64,000 bases of DNA from Hypoxylon rubiginosum. Its lineage: Eukaryota; Ascomycota; Sordariomycetes; Xylariales; Hypoxylaceae. This document shows positions 14,421-27,396 of this stretch, piece after piece (position 1 is the stretch's first letter; each line of letters opens with the position of its first letter). The stretch spans positions 1-64,000 of the forward strand of contig CADCXA010000030.1 in NCBI GenBank assembly GCA_902806565.1, read 5' to 3'. The notes under the pieces were generated by a model. It ran no database searches. It was not told the DNA's origin and saw nothing but the letters and a program-made list of their open reading frames with translations. A program made the position numbers and the translations under genes.

Positions 14421-15444
14421 TTGCACCTCATGTTCCACAGTCAATGGCTTGTCGTATCTACATAGCCTTTTAGGCTAGTGGCGATGTCATGTCAACCCTT
14501 CTTGGAGTTTGGATCAAAACGATATCGCATATTTGTTGCGCTATTCATCTCATTTGAAGTTGTCCGCTTTACTTTTATCATTAGCTGTTTTCCTCCTTAC
14601 CATTTAATACACTCATTTCCAAAGGCTTAATCACTCCGATTCTACATTCAAATGCCCGTCAGTCCTCTCCTTCCTCACTCAAACTGCTCATATGTTCTTT
14701 TTAAAGTAACTCTCCTTGTTCACAAAACTGAACCAACCTTCTTCTGAAGATATATGATCTAAAACCAATCACTAATACCTATTGCCCTGGACCAATGCCA
14801 AGCCATCTTAGGAAGAGAAGAGATCTAAGTCGGATTGGGGGCAAGCCCCTGTACAATAGGATATGCTCCGAAGATCATCTTTAGTGATTTGATGACAGCC
14901 GAGAGTAATGGTGGGAAGTGCTAAGTGCGGGTGATTATGCAAAATCCACGTAGGGGTCCATCCCTTGCTTCTCCAAGACCTGTGAACTTGGGGGTTGGGG
15001 CTAAGTGGTGAGATGCTCATGATGTGACGCTGAAGGTTGGTCACATTTTCCCCCTCTGTGGCGGGGTCATTAACCAATTGATATTAATAGGATGTATCGG
15101 GTAGGTTTTCACGATGCTACGTGACACCAATGGTGAATGGTATTTATTACCACCCACCTTATCTTGGTAACACAAAGGGCGGAGCTCATTTGCACGCCCG
15201 TAGGGGGCTCTTTCACCATATTACCAAGTTACACAATATTCACCGTTATGGCTGAACGCTGCCAGGCCCAGTCGTGCACCTACCCTGTCTACGTACCTAA
15301 GTAGGCAGGTAATCAAATAAAAGCTGACGTCCTCCCTTAACCTATCTGCACTTGCTAACAACATAAGATCGCATAATCACCATACCAATTCATGGAAGCA
15401 GCAGTTTTATCAGAGTCAACATTGTTCGTTATTTGCTCGCAATC
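14421..15444. other. Intergenic, upstream of the MFS gene
   Basis: Normal-composition DNA with many stops and no coding pattern I can support. It holds the 3' flank of the fragment at 14144-14420 and the presumed promoter of the transporter at 15445. No clear regulatory site is recognised. Confidence 0.5.
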
Positions 15445-17417
15445 ATGCCTTCTAGTTTAGTGGACACAGATACCGCATCGACCATGCCACTAGGCGACAA
15501 TGCTGTAGCCAACGCAGATGGACAACAAGCTTCAAATGCCGAAGTCGAACGTGAACCACAGACTCAGTACGCGTACGATCGAGATTACCGATTCTGGTCC
15601 ATCATTTTTGCCCTTTGCACTATGATGATCCTGTGTTCGCTAGAGAATACAGTTGTAGTTACCTCCCTACCCACTATTGTGAAGGAACTGGGCTTGGGGA
15701 GTAGCTACATCTGGGTAACAAATATATTTTTCCTGGCAACGTAAGCTTTCGACTCTCTGCTCGAAACTCCAGCTCCGCAATTTTGCCTGTTCGAAGTTTG
15801 CTAAACAAGATCTAGTTCTGTTGTGCAGCCGCTCACCGGCCAACTCGCTGGCCTCTTTGGCCGTCGATACGTCGCGCTATCTGTCGTCGCCTTGTACACG
15901 TTGGGAAGCGGTCTCGCTGGGGGAGCAAATGGGCCTGCCATGCTTATCGCTGGTCGTGCGGTGCAGGGTGCCGGGAGTGGAGGCATGACAGCTATTATGG
16001 GCATTGTCATCTCTGACCTGGTCCCTCTTCGGATGAGGAGCAGTTACCAGGCCATTCTCGCTATGACATATGCAATCGGCATGGCTATTGGCCCCATCGT
16101 TGGCGGTGCCATTGTCCAGAATACTACTTGGAGATGGGTTCGTGATTAACGTCGATCTTGATCTGCTCGGAGACTAAAGCTTACTGATGATGTTTTATTA
16201 ACATTCAGGTGTTTTACATCAACCTTCCTATTGGCGGCGTCTCTCTCTGTCTTCTTTGGCTATTTCTCCGTGTCAAATGGGATAAGGAAACCAAGACACG
16301 GGACAAGTTCAAACGGATCGATGTCGCTGGCAACAGCCTCCTGGTAGCTTCTACGGTGTCGGTGCTTATCGCATTGACTTGGGCTGGCGCTGAGTACCCT
16401 TGGTCATCTTTTCGCATTATCGTCCCACTGACCATCGGCCTCATCGGCTTTGTTGGTTTCTTTTTCCTCGAAGGCTCAGCATGGGTTCCGGAGCCTGTCA
16501 TGTCTGTCTTCCAGTCTTTCTTTCTTTCTTCAGGGCCACGTATCTACCTATTTTGAATCATGTTATCTTTCACGAAAGTGCTTTACGCTCTTACCAGGTA
16601 TCATCCAACTTCCTTCTCAGACACTAGAGCGCTAACTTGGAACCTGGGCAGGCCGCTTCGTCTTTTCGCCAATCGTACCTCCGCTGTAGTATACGCGAAC
16701 ACCTTCATAGTTTCGATGTTGAATTACTGGATTTTCTTTTTCCTGCCTCTCTACTTTCAAGCCGTACAGTTATCGACCCCAACGCGCTCCGGCGTACAGA
16801 TCCTACCTATGACTTTGATCGCTGTCCCCGGCGCCGCAGTCGGAGCGGTTGCCCTGTCCAAATGGGGTAGATACAAGCTACTCCACATTATCGGCTTCGC
16901 TTTTCTCACAGCTGGTATCGGATCCTTTTCTGTACTTACCAAGGATTCGGGCACAGCAGAGTGGGTATGCCTCCAAATTCTCCCATCCGTCGGTGCTGGC
17001 ATGATTTTGGACACCCTCCTACCAGCCTTCCAAGCAGGGGTAGAGGAGGCCGATTCCGCCGCCGCCGCCGCGAGTTGGTCCTTTGTGCGCAGCTTTGGGA
17101 ATATCTGGGGCGTTGCGATCCCTGGGGCTATCCTCAACATTTACAGCAGTCAGTATGCCGCCGATATTATAACTGACCCAACAGCCAAATTATCACTACA
17201 GAACGGCGATGCGTATTCCAGCGCGACGCGAGAATTCATACTGTCGTTTCCCGAGCCGGCGCGAGAACAGATTATTGAGGTTTTCACAAGATCCCTAAGC
17301 AAGGTTTTCCTTGTTGGCATCGCCTTTCCGGCGCTGGCCTTCATCCTATCATTCATGGAGCGGGAGGTGAAGCTACGGACAGAGCTGGAAACCGAGTTTG
17401 GGCTTGAAGACAAATGA
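15445..17417 (+). CDS. MFS drug-efflux transporter (DHA2-like, 14-TM type)
   Basis: A proton-coupled major facilitator transporter, expected in the plasma membrane or a vesicle membrane, exporting small molecules such as fungal secondary metabolites. Four exons fit: 15445-15740, 15816-16137, 16209-16501 and 16652-17417 (introns 75, 71 and 150 nt, all GT-AG), giving 558 residues, normal for the family. The ATG at 15445 opens a hydrophilic tail before the first membrane segment. Family motifs are visible: GQLAGLFGRRY in the first cytoplasmic loop, GRAVQGAGSGG, IGPIVGG, WRWVFYINLPIGG across the second intron and EPVMPLRLFANRTSA across the third. No disruption is seen even though the gene lies between two ruined blocks. 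Its neighbour on the right is a UbiA-family remnant, so export of a terpenoid-type product is possible but inferred. Confidence 0.85.
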
Positions 17418-17653
17418 GAGGACATGAGAGAAAATGTGTAGGAATCTTACGTTGGTGAGAACACAAGCGAGAATATAAAACAAGGAGTGGCCTGAGGCCT
17501 CTATTATAAAGGGTAATTAGATAATTGGTATATCCTCAATGTACGTTTAATCTACGTTTAATCTAGATTAGTTCAACACTCTTTCTAAATACAGCTCGAA
17601 TAGCACCCACTAACCCACGTTATATTCTGCGAATTCCCTTTCCATTGATTCAT

Positions 17654-18058
17654 CTATGAAGTACTCAAGAGGGGCAGGACATACAAGCTGGCATGCCAAA
17701 AGCACCAGAATCTCCATGTTCGGGCATCCTGATGTTGCTCGCGCTGAAGTAGCACCTTTGCTGCTATAAATGCTGCTAGAAGGAAATGGAAGGAACAAAT
17801 CATACTTGGCCCCCAAAAGCTTAAACAAACCAATGACCAAAAAGGAATTAGAAATGCCAAAGCAACACGACATGAGTGATCTCCTAGGAACAGTGGCATC
17901 GTCTTTCGCCCGAGCTTGCTATCACCTCTTTGGTCTTTCAGGTCCTGAATGTGCATGGTCGTTAGAATTATAGTGCTTATTACTGCTGTCCAGAGCTGGC
18001 CTTGCGAGCTGACTCTATTTTCAGGGCCAATTGCGAGCTGCAAGGACGTTATTATTAT
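17654..18058 (-). pseudogene. UbiA-family prenyltransferase/terpene-cyclase-like gene, C-terminal remnant
   Basis: Reading leftward from about 18058, the frame contains WTAVISTIILTTMHIQDLKD followed by QRGDSKLGRKTMPLFLGD. This is the second aspartate-rich motif (DLKDQxGD) and the following R-K-T-x-P segment typical of fungal UbiA-superfamily membrane enzymes, the group that includes the membrane-bound sesquiterpene cyclase of the fumagillin pathway. Two or three hydrophobic helices follow and a natural-looking TAG ends the frame at 17654-17656. The N-terminal half, including the first Asp-rich motif, is missing because the frame runs into AT-rich DNA at about 18050. No start codon is available, so it is called a remnant. 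Whether it was a transferase or a cyclase cannot be told from this half. Confidence 0.65.
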
Positions 18059-18318
18059 ATATATAAATAAATAATATTTTTCCTTAATTTAATATAAATA
18101 TTTTTAAATTAATAAATACCACGGTAAAATAAGTCGCGATATTTACTTAGTAAAACATCGGATTATAAGGTATAGTTAATAATTTCAGAAAACTTAAAAC
18201 GGATCTAACCAACGAAAAACTTAAGGTGTAACTAAAGGTATGTTATTAAGTTCGTACCTAAAGGCTCGAAGGTCGGCTTTCAATCTGACTCCACTTAAAG
18301 GTCCTTATTACAAGGTCC
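18050..18318. other. Short AT-rich, partly RIP-like segment
   Basis: Composition dips to nearly pure A/T at 18050-18115 and recovers gradually to normal by about 18250. It separates two genes that both lack their 5' halves on this side (UbiA remnant leftward, rhodopsin-domain remnant rightward). That fits one insertion or one RIP tract that removed both starts of a divergent gene pair. Confidence 0.5.
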
Positions 18319-19279
18319 ACGGCATGGATCATCAGTTCCACGGCCATTAAATTGGCTGTACTTGCATTGTATATGCGGATATTCACTACCGCTACTTTCA
18401 AGCGATGGGCAATCTCTCTCATGGTCTTAAGCATCTATTTCAGGATTACCTTCTTCATTGCCTTTATAGCACGCTGCAATCCAGTTTCCCAGGAATGGGA
18501 TCCAGTTCCATGGGGCTCGTGCATACCCCTAACCGCAACTGAGCTATCGTCAATGGCTCTTAATCTTGCCCTTGACGTAGCGATTGTCGGCTTACCTATG
18601 CCATGGCTCTGGAGGCTACACATGGCACTGGGTAAAAAGCTTGTCATAATGGTCATGTTTAGCTTTGGCTTTGCGTAAGCTGCTGCTGGTTTCTCTACCT
18701 TGTCCTAATGATCACTCGTGGCTGACAAACACTTGAAATAATAGAACCATCGCTATAATGTGCCTCCGCATTGAGCAAACAGTCAACGGCAACGTAGACC
18801 GCATGGAAGCTACCGCAAATCTTGGGCTACTGAGCGCTGTTGAGCTTTGGCTTGGGATTATTGTTGCGTGCATGCCTACAATGGCACCTTTTGTTAGGAG
18901 ATACGTGCAGCCCGGCTTGTCAAAGCTCTCCCAAAAGCTCCGTGGTAACTCATGCCAGTCTACAAAGCAAGTCAATCCACGATTGCAGCTGAGGACTTTT
19001 GGTGGTTCTGGCCCCCCAAACTCCAAGAAGCACAACAACTACACCGAGCTGTCTGATACATCTACTTTTGCAGCTCAATCTTCGGACGAGCTGCGCCTTG
19101 TAGCAAATGATACACACAAGCTTCGTACGGACTGTGGGTTCAATCAGGTGAACTCAGCACTTGTGGGAACGTGCATAGGTTTTCAGCGTTTAATGTCACC
19201 GTTAGTAGAACCTGTAATCACGTTGCTATTTATAGCCTCGATTATTCCTAACTTTTATTATCTTCTTAAGGTTTTTTAG
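18319..19279 (+). pseudogene. Fungal rhodopsin-domain (PTH11-like) integral membrane protein, 5'-truncated
   Basis: An open frame from about 18319 reads TAWIISSTAIKLAVLALYMR, then a Cys/Trp loop (RCNPVSQEWDPVPWGSC) and MALNLALDVAIVGLPMPWLW. This is the K-x-x-L-x-L-Y-x-R-I-F and D-x-x-I-x-x-L-P-x-P-x-x-W pattern of the fungal rhodopsin-like domain found in PTH11-type receptors. A 70-nt GT-AG intron (18675-18744) joins it to TIAIMCLRIEQTVNG and then SAVELWLGIIVACMPTMAPF, the last membrane helices. The N-terminal helices are absent and no in-frame ATG precedes the conserved part. The C-terminal ~25 residues run into AT-rich DNA and end at a stop at 19277-19279, so the 3' end may also be altered. 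Confidence 0.6.
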
Positions 19280-22200
19280 TTTTCTTTTTTTACTTTTTTT
19301 TATATTTATTATTTATATATATACTATTATTAATAACTTTATAAACATATTAATAAAAACCTTAATAACGTTAAAATTTTAATAAAAAAATAAAAACATT
19401 AAAATAAAAATTTAATAATTTATAAATTTATTTTTTATATTATTATATTTAATTATAATATTAAATTTTATATATATAATAATATTAATAATAAACATGT
19501 TTTTATTAGTTAATTTTAATTAATAAAAAAAAGTTAAAATTATTAATATTATAATTTTTTTAAAATTAAACTTAATAACTAAAAAAAAACTTATAATAAT
19601 AAAAACTAAATTTTTTTTAAAAGATATTATTAATAAGTAATATATTAAAATTAATAAAAAATATAAAATATAAAAAAAAAAAATTTAATTAATTAATTAT
19701 TATTTTTAATAAATTTATTAAATTTTTTAATAATAATAATTAATTTAAATATTATAAAATAATTTAAAAATATATTAAAACTTTTAATTAATATTTAAAT
19801 ATATTAATATATATAAAATTAAATAATATTATAATAATATTATTATAATTAGTTAATATTTAAATTAAAAAAAAATATTAAACTTAAAATTAATATTTTT
19901 TATAATATTATTTATATTTTTTTAAATTAAAATAACTAGTTAAAAAACTTAATTATATAATTATTATAAAATATAAATTAATTAATTTATTTTAATTTTT
20001 AAAATTATAATTAATTTTAATAAAATATTAATTAATAAATTTATAAAAAAAACTTTTTTAATATAAAAATTAAATAATTATATTTTAATTAAATTATTTT
20101 TAAAATATTTATAAAATAAAATATAATTATATATAATTAAAAAAAAGTTTAATTAAAGTTTTATAGTTTTTATTTAACGTTATTAAAAACTTATAATTTA
20201 TTAATTTAAATTAAGTAATTAAATTAAATAATTTTAATATTAAAAACTTATTATTAAAAAATAATAATAAAAAAGTTATTAAAAAAGTTTTATATATTAT
20301 AATAATTAAAATTTCTAAGAAAAAAATAATATATATAATATTAAAAGTTTTAATTATTATAATAAATTTTAATATAAAGAATTTTATAGATATTTTAATA
20401 AAAATAATTATAAATAAAATAAAAATAAAAACAGGTTTTATTTTAATAAAAACTTATATATTAAAAAATAATATAAATTTAATAATTTATATAATTATTT
20501 AAATAATAGTTTTTAAAAATAATATTAAAAAGTTTTAGTTATTTTTAATAAATAATTTTATATATAAAATTAAAAAATAATTTTATATAATATAATATAA
20601 TTTAATATATTAAAATTATTATATTTAATAGTTTTATAATAAATAAATATATTATAAAAACTATAATATTTTAAAATAAAAACTATAAATTAATAATAAA
20701 TAATATATATAAAAAAAAATTTAAATATATTAATTATTATAATTTATATTTAATAAATTATAAAAATTACTTTTATAAATTAAAAAAAATTAATAAAATA
20801 ATTATAATTATAAATTAAATTAAATTTAAAGTTATTAAAAAAGTTAAAAACTAAATATTTATAATAAAAAACATTTTTATAAAAATAATTGTTTTTATAT
20901 TATTTTTTAATAAAAACCTTTTATTAATTAATAAATAAATAAAAACAGTTAAAAAATAAACATCGTTTATATTTAATAAATAAATATAATTAAAAACTAT
21001 TATATCTTTTATTATTATTATTATTATTAATATTTTTAGTTTAAAAAAAATAATAAAAGTTAAAAAAAATATAAAAAAAATAAAAATAAAAAATATAATT
21101 ATAATAACTTTTATTTTACTTTTTATAATATTAAAAATAACGTTTTTAAAAATAATTAACATTTATTTTTTTAAAGTAATAAAATTAATTAATAATAAAT
21201 TAATATTTAAAAAAACATTATAAATTAAACTATATATTTTTATTATAAATAAAAAATATATATATTATAAATTAATAATATTAAAAGTTTTAAATATTAT
21301 AATATATAATATTTAAAAGTTATTAAATAAATATTTTTTTTTTATAAATATATTAAATAAAAAATATTAATATAATAATAATAATAAAATTTTAAATATT
21401 TTTAAATATTAAAAATAAAATATAAATATATTTTAAATATTATTATTATAATTTAATAAATATTTAAAATATAAAAAAGAAATATTATTTTAAAATAATA
21501 ATATATATATAAATAAAAATAAACTTATAAATAAAAAAATAAAAATTAATATATAATAAAAATTTTATATAAATAAATATTAATAATTATTTTTTTATTT
21601 ATTTATTATAAGTAATTATAAACACTAGAAATTATAAATTATTTTAATTTTTTAAAATTATTAAAAAATTATTTTATTATAAAAAACGTTAATTATTATT
21701 ATTTAAACTAAAAATTAAATATAAAACCTAATTTTAAAAAATAAAAACTAATAAAATAATTAATAAAAATAAAAATAAGTTTTTCAAAATAATTAAATAA
21801 AATAATATACGCTAATAATTATAAATTAAACCTACCTTTTTTTAATATATTATTTATAAAAAATATTATAATTAAAAAAATTATAATAAAATTAAATTAT
21901 TTATTATTAAAAGTAATTTTATAAAATAAAAATATAAAACTTTTTTTTAAAAAAACTAAAATTTAAAAGATCTTAAAAAATAAACTGGAATATTTAAATA
22001 ATTTAATATAAGTTAAAATATAAGTTTTTTTAAATTTAAATAAAATTATAAATAAGAAAAATATAAAAAAAATAATAAAAGTTTTAATAAAATTAATAAT
22101 AAATTATATTAAAATAATAAATAAAACTTATTATATAAAAAATAAATAAGATTTATAATAAATTAAAAATTACTAGAAATTATAATAAAATTAAAATATA

Positions 22201-25200
22201 ATAATTAATAAAAAAAAAATATTTTATTTAAATAAATATTTTTTATTATTTATAAAAAAACTAAAAAATAATATTAATAAAATATTATTAATAAAATTAT
22301 TTAAAATAAAAAATTATTTAAAGTTATTAATTAATATAAAAAGATTTTAATAGTTAAGGTTTTTTTTATTATAATAAAAAACAAATAATAAAAAAGTAAT
22401 AAAAAAAAATTTATTTTATAAAAGTTATTTTTTTTAAATTTAACTTTAAAAATAATATTTTAAAAATAGTTTATAAAAAATAATTAAAATATTTATTTTA
22501 AATTATAAAAATTACTTTTAAAAAAATAAAAAAATATATAATAAAAATGTTTTTTATTTTTTTAAAAATAAATATAATAATAATAAAATACCTTAAAATA
22601 ACTTAGTTTATTATAAAAGAATATTATAAAAAATTATTAAAAAAATATTTAAAAAAAAGCTTTTATTTAAATATCTAGAAAAAAACTAAAATAATAATAA
22701 TATTTAAAGTTAATAAAATAGATTTTATTTTTTATAAAATATAAAAACTTATAATATTATTATTTTATTTAAAAAAAAACCTAAATAAATTTATAATTAA
22801 AAAAATAATATAAATAATATTATAATATAAATTAATAAGTTTATAATATATAAAAACGGTTTTTAAAAAATTAACTATAAATTTAATAATAAATTTTATA
22901 TATAATATAAAACTAATATTAATAAATAGTTTTAAAATTATATTAATTATATTAAATATATAAAAAGTTTTTAATATAATATTAAAAAATAAATTACTAT
23001 AAAAAATAATTTAATAAAAATAATTAAAATAAATATTATAATTTATAAATAATTTTTTTATAAATAAAAAAGTTAATATAAAGTTAAAAAATATTATTAT
23101 AAAAATTAAAAAATATTATATAATATTTTTTAAAGCTTTTTATAGTTATTTATATTATATATATTATATTTATATAAGTTATTAAAAAAAAGCCTAAGTT
23201 ACTAAAAATATGTAAATAATATAACGGTTTTTATATTTAGTAAAATATTAAAAAACAATATAAAAGTTATTAAAAAAAAATTAATTATATTTTAAAATAT
23301 AAGAAAAATAATAAAATTGTTTTTATTTTTAAAAAAATAAAAGCTATTTATATTATTTATTAAATAAATAAAAAAAACTTATTTATTAAATTAAAAAAAG
23401 AATTTAAATTAAATTAATATAAACTTTAAAATTTAAATTAAAAAATATAGTATTTATTTTATAATAATTAAATGTTTATTTAAATAAAAAGTTTAAATTT
23501 AAAAAATATATAAAAATTAAAGTTATTTAAATATTAAAAATTTTTAATTATATTAAATATATTTTAATAATAATTAAAAAACTTTTAATAAATGGTTTTT
23601 ATAAAATAATTAATATAATATTATTATTTATATTATTATATAAATATAAAATATAATATAAAAAATATAAAAAATGTTTTAAAAAAATAATTAAAATTTA
23701 TATAATATTAATAAATATTTAATTAAATAAATATATAATATTAATATAAAAGATATTAATAAAAATTATTAAAAAAGTTTTATTAATATAAAAACCCTTT
23801 TTTAAAATCGTTTTATTTATAGCGGTAAAAATTTTTATAATAAAAATAACATTAAAATAAAAAAAATATAAATATATTTATTAATAATAAAAATAAAATT
23901 AAAAGAAATAATTAAAAATAAAATAATAAAATAGTTTTAAAAAATAATTATTAATTTATAATTAATAATAAAGATTTTATTAAAAAAATTAAAATTAAAA
24001 TTTTACTTTTTTTATTTTAAAAAAAAGTTTAAAGAAAATTTAATAAAAAATAAAAATAAAAAAATAATAACTAAAGAATTTTAAAAGTGGGTTTAAAAAT
24101 TGGTTTTTAAAAATATTATAATATTTTTAAATAACTTAAAATTTAAAAAAAAATTAAATTATAAATATATAAATTATAAAAACCAGTAAAAAATAATAAA
24201 AAGTAAAAGGAAAATAAATTTTTATAATATAATATTTAATATTAAAGTTTTAAAAGCTTTTAAAAAATTAAAAAAATTAATAAAATTTTATTTATAAAAA
24301 AATATTATTTTATATATAAATAATATAATAATTATATAAAACAGTTAAAAAAATATTTTAATGATATTATAATATATATTTATAAAAATATATAAAATAA
24401 TAAAAACGTTAAATATTTTTTTTAAATAATGTTTTAAATATTATAAAATATAAAATAATAAAAAAATAAATAATTTAATAAAGTAAAAAATAATTAAAAA
24501 CTTATTAAATTTAAATTTAAAGTTTATAATAATAAGAATAAAAATATAAGTTAAAATATATATTAAAATTAAAATAATAAATTAATTTAAAAAAATAAAA
24601 ATGTTATTAATTTATTTAAATGTTTTTTATAAATTAAATAAATATTAAAATAATATATAAGTTTAATATTTATTTATAAAAATTATAATTAATATTATAT
24701 TAAGTTTAATTATAAAAATATAAAAATATATTATGCTTATATTTTTTATTTAAAAAAAAAAATTTAATTTATAATATATAATTTATTATAAAAAAATTAA
24801 AACTTTAAAAAATAAATAACTTAAGTTATTTAAATTTAAAAATAAGTTAAATAATAATAAATAAAATAAAAAAAACTAATTAATAAAATTATATAAACTA
24901 GATTTTAAAAATTTAAATAATTTAAATAATTATTAATAATAATTAATAAAATTATTATTAAAATTTAAAAAGTTTTATATTATTATAAAAATTTTTAATA
25001 AAATTTACTTATTATTTAAAAAGAAAAAGAAATAATATTACTAGAAAAAAATATATAAATAAAATAAAAATAAAAGAAAATTAAAAAAAAATTAAAAAAA
25101 AAACTAGAAATTATAACCTTTTTAAAGATTTAAAATTAATATTATTTTTTATATATAAGCGTTAAAAACATATATTTTAAAAAAAGTAAAATTTTAAAAA

Positions 25201-25528
25201 TATAAAAATATTATTTAAATAATTTAAAAGTTTAAACTTTATATAAATATAATTAAGTTTTAATAAATAAAAATTAAAAAAAAATTTAAAAAAAATAAGG
25301 TTTTATTTTTTTAAAATTTATAATTAAAAAACTAATAATAAATTATAAAGTTTATAAAGTTAAAATATTATTATAATTAATAAATAATAATTATATATTA
25401 AAAAAAATATTAAACCTTTAAAAATATAATTTAATATTATAAAAAAAAAAAACAGTTTATATTTAATATTAAAATTAAATCTTATTTTATAAAATAAAAC
25501 TTATTATATTTTATATTTTTAAAAAAGT
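19280..25528. repeat. AT-rich RIP-degraded repeat block 2
   Basis: Same extreme A/T composition as block 1, with stops in all frames. From about 21000 rightward the + strand is A-rich rather than balanced, as would remain from a decayed element with purine-rich coding, but no protein motif survives. Small residual CG-containing words persist (for example near 21690, 23210 and 23815). No internal long repeat was noticed, so the partner copies that triggered RIP are presumably elsewhere in the genome. No gene is supported. Confidence 0.8.
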
Positions 25529-25556
25529 TACAACGAGGGGCTTACACCCCTCTTAC
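25529..25556. repeat. Short inverted repeat at the right edge of AT block 2
   Basis: Composition switches from AT-rich to normal at TTACAACGAGGGGCTTACA, immediately followed by CCCCTC. GAGGGG and CCCCTC form a 6-bp inverted pair around a 6-base loop (25536-25553). A sequence ending in CTTACA is compatible with the right end of a long terminal repeat whose left end would be TGTAAG, so this may be the element boundary. The partner end was not found. Confidence 0.35.
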
Positions 25557-25760
25557 CCAGATGTTAAATAACATAATAATAATCTATTCTCTCTCCTTTT
25601 TAAACCCCCTCCCTGTGTTTCTGCTTCCCCTCCATCTCTTCTTTCTAACACCCTACCATATACCTTCAACTGACGTCGCCTCATGACTCGCTGTCTCAAA
25701 CACTCAGACAGAGCATAGTCAATGTGTCCCAGACACTAGAATAATCCCCAAAAATCAATC

Positions 25761-27357
25761 ATGGAAGACATTCTTTCCACCGAATGGAAGTATCTGCTCA
25801 AAGTTGGACTTCAGGACCGAATTGTTCTTCCCTCCACGGATGCATACGCCGCGCGGATCGATTCATACTTCAACAACAGCGCAAAGCTAAGGCCGGCGTG
25901 TATCCTGATGCCGCAAACGACCGACGAAGTTTCAATTGCTATCAAAGCCCTCGTCAATGCAAGTCAAAAATTCGCCATACGGTCGGGCGGGAGCAATTTC
26001 TGGCCCAGTAACAACATCGATGGTGGCGTGACCATTGATCTCGGGCACATGAATGGCATTGAGTATGATCCCAAGACCGAGACAGCCAAGATTGGTGCAG
26101 GGGTTCTTGCCGGTCAGGTACGTCTATCGACTATGTATCTCAACTTGCTAAGATTACCAACCTTCAGTCAAGATTCAGATACTTTTCCACTGACGAATTT
26201 CATGTCTCTGTAGATTTACGAAAGACTCGCAAAGTACGAAAGAGCCGTTGGTGCAGCCAGAGAGGCCAGTGTCGGCATTGCTGGGCTTGCTTTGACCGGG
26301 GGCATCACATTCTTCACTGCCCGTTATGGCTTCGCATGCGACCAGGTCGTTTCCTACGAGGCAGTGCTAGCTGACGGCAGTATAGTGACTGCGGAAGCTG
26401 CAGGGGAGTACGCGGATCTTTTCAGAGCCTTGAAAGGAGGCGGCAATAATTTTGGAATTGTCACGCACTTCACCATGCGCGCTTTTCCGTGCAGCACGAT
26501 TTGGGGCGGCGGAGCCATGCTGCCAAAGGAAATCTTTCCTCAGGCAGCCGAAGCTATAGTTGATTTCACTAAAAGGGTTTCAGACGACCCAGACACCAAT
26601 CTGATTTGTATGTTGTGTAAGCTAACACCAAAGCCCGGCACCATCGTTGCCGCCTTGTATGCCAACATGGCTGGCGTGGAAAAACCACCGATTCTAGAGA
26701 AATGGCTGGCGTTCCCGGAGATCTGGAAGTCATATAAGAAGGACACCATTCTAGGACTCTTGGGCACCACTGAGCAGGAGAAAAACTACTAGTAAGTCGC
26801 AGTTCTGTCCCCGAGACTTCGCATGTAGCAAATCTCTGACTAGCGTTTTTAGTAGCAATTGGTTCACTCTGTGTTTCAAGAATGACGCTTCTATCATGAT
26901 AAAAGCGGCCGAGTTACATGACGCTCTTGTCGAAGAGTTGCAAGACCATATTGAAGATGGAGACTTCAAGACACAGTGCGTTTTTCAGCCGCTTCCGCTC
27001 TCATTCATCCAGAGATCCGTTGAAGCAGGTGGAAATGTGATGGGCCTTGAACAGCATGACAGCGACGGGATTATTTGGGGATTTCATGCGATGGTAAGGA
27101 CGCCGGAGTTGGAGCTATGGGCTCTTCCTCGAGTGCGACGAGTCTACGAAGGGGTACAGGAGTTCGCGAAATCGGCCAATAGCCTATTAAGTTGGACAAC
27201 AGCCAACTATGCTCACCCAACGCAGAACGTGTTGCAGAACTACGGTAAGGAAAACGTCGAGATAATCAGAGAGGTGGCCGCAAAGTACGATCCCGATGGT
27301 TGTTTTCAGTACTTATGTCCTGGGGGGTTCAAGATCTCATCTGTCCATGACTTATAA
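25761..27357 (+). CDS. FAD-linked oxidoreductase (BBE/PCMH family)
   Basis: A flavin-dependent oxidase of the type common in fungal natural-product clusters. Three exons fit: 25761-26117, 26214-26791 and 26853-27357 (introns 96 and 61 nt), giving 479 residues. The PCMH FAD-binding domain is at about residues 45-215: ACILMPQTTDEVSIAIKAL, IRSGGSNFWPSNN, GGVTIDLGHMNGIEYDP and, across intron 1, a Gly-rich stretch ending ARYGFACDQVVSYEAVLADG. The C-terminal BBE-type segment carries NYAHPTQNVLQNYGKENV and KYDPDGCFQYLCPGGFKI. No signal peptide is visible, unlike secreted relatives. Oddity: the residue that is usually the flavin-linking His of the R-x-G-G-H motif is Ser (RSGGS). It is the first intact gene right of AT block 2. 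Substrate unknown; family assignment is firm. Confidence 0.85.
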
Positions 27358-27396
27358 CCCAAAATACGACACCTGTTATTCTACCTAGGCAGGTAC

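Noticed and set aside
14808..15077. 89-codon minus-strand frame upstream of the MFS gene
   Set aside because: No motif, no codon pattern and overlaps the presumed promoter.
20851..21162. 103-codon minus-strand open frame inside AT block 2
   Set aside because: Composed almost only of Ile, Phe, Lys, Asn and Leu, as any open stretch in A/T DNA would be; no family pattern.
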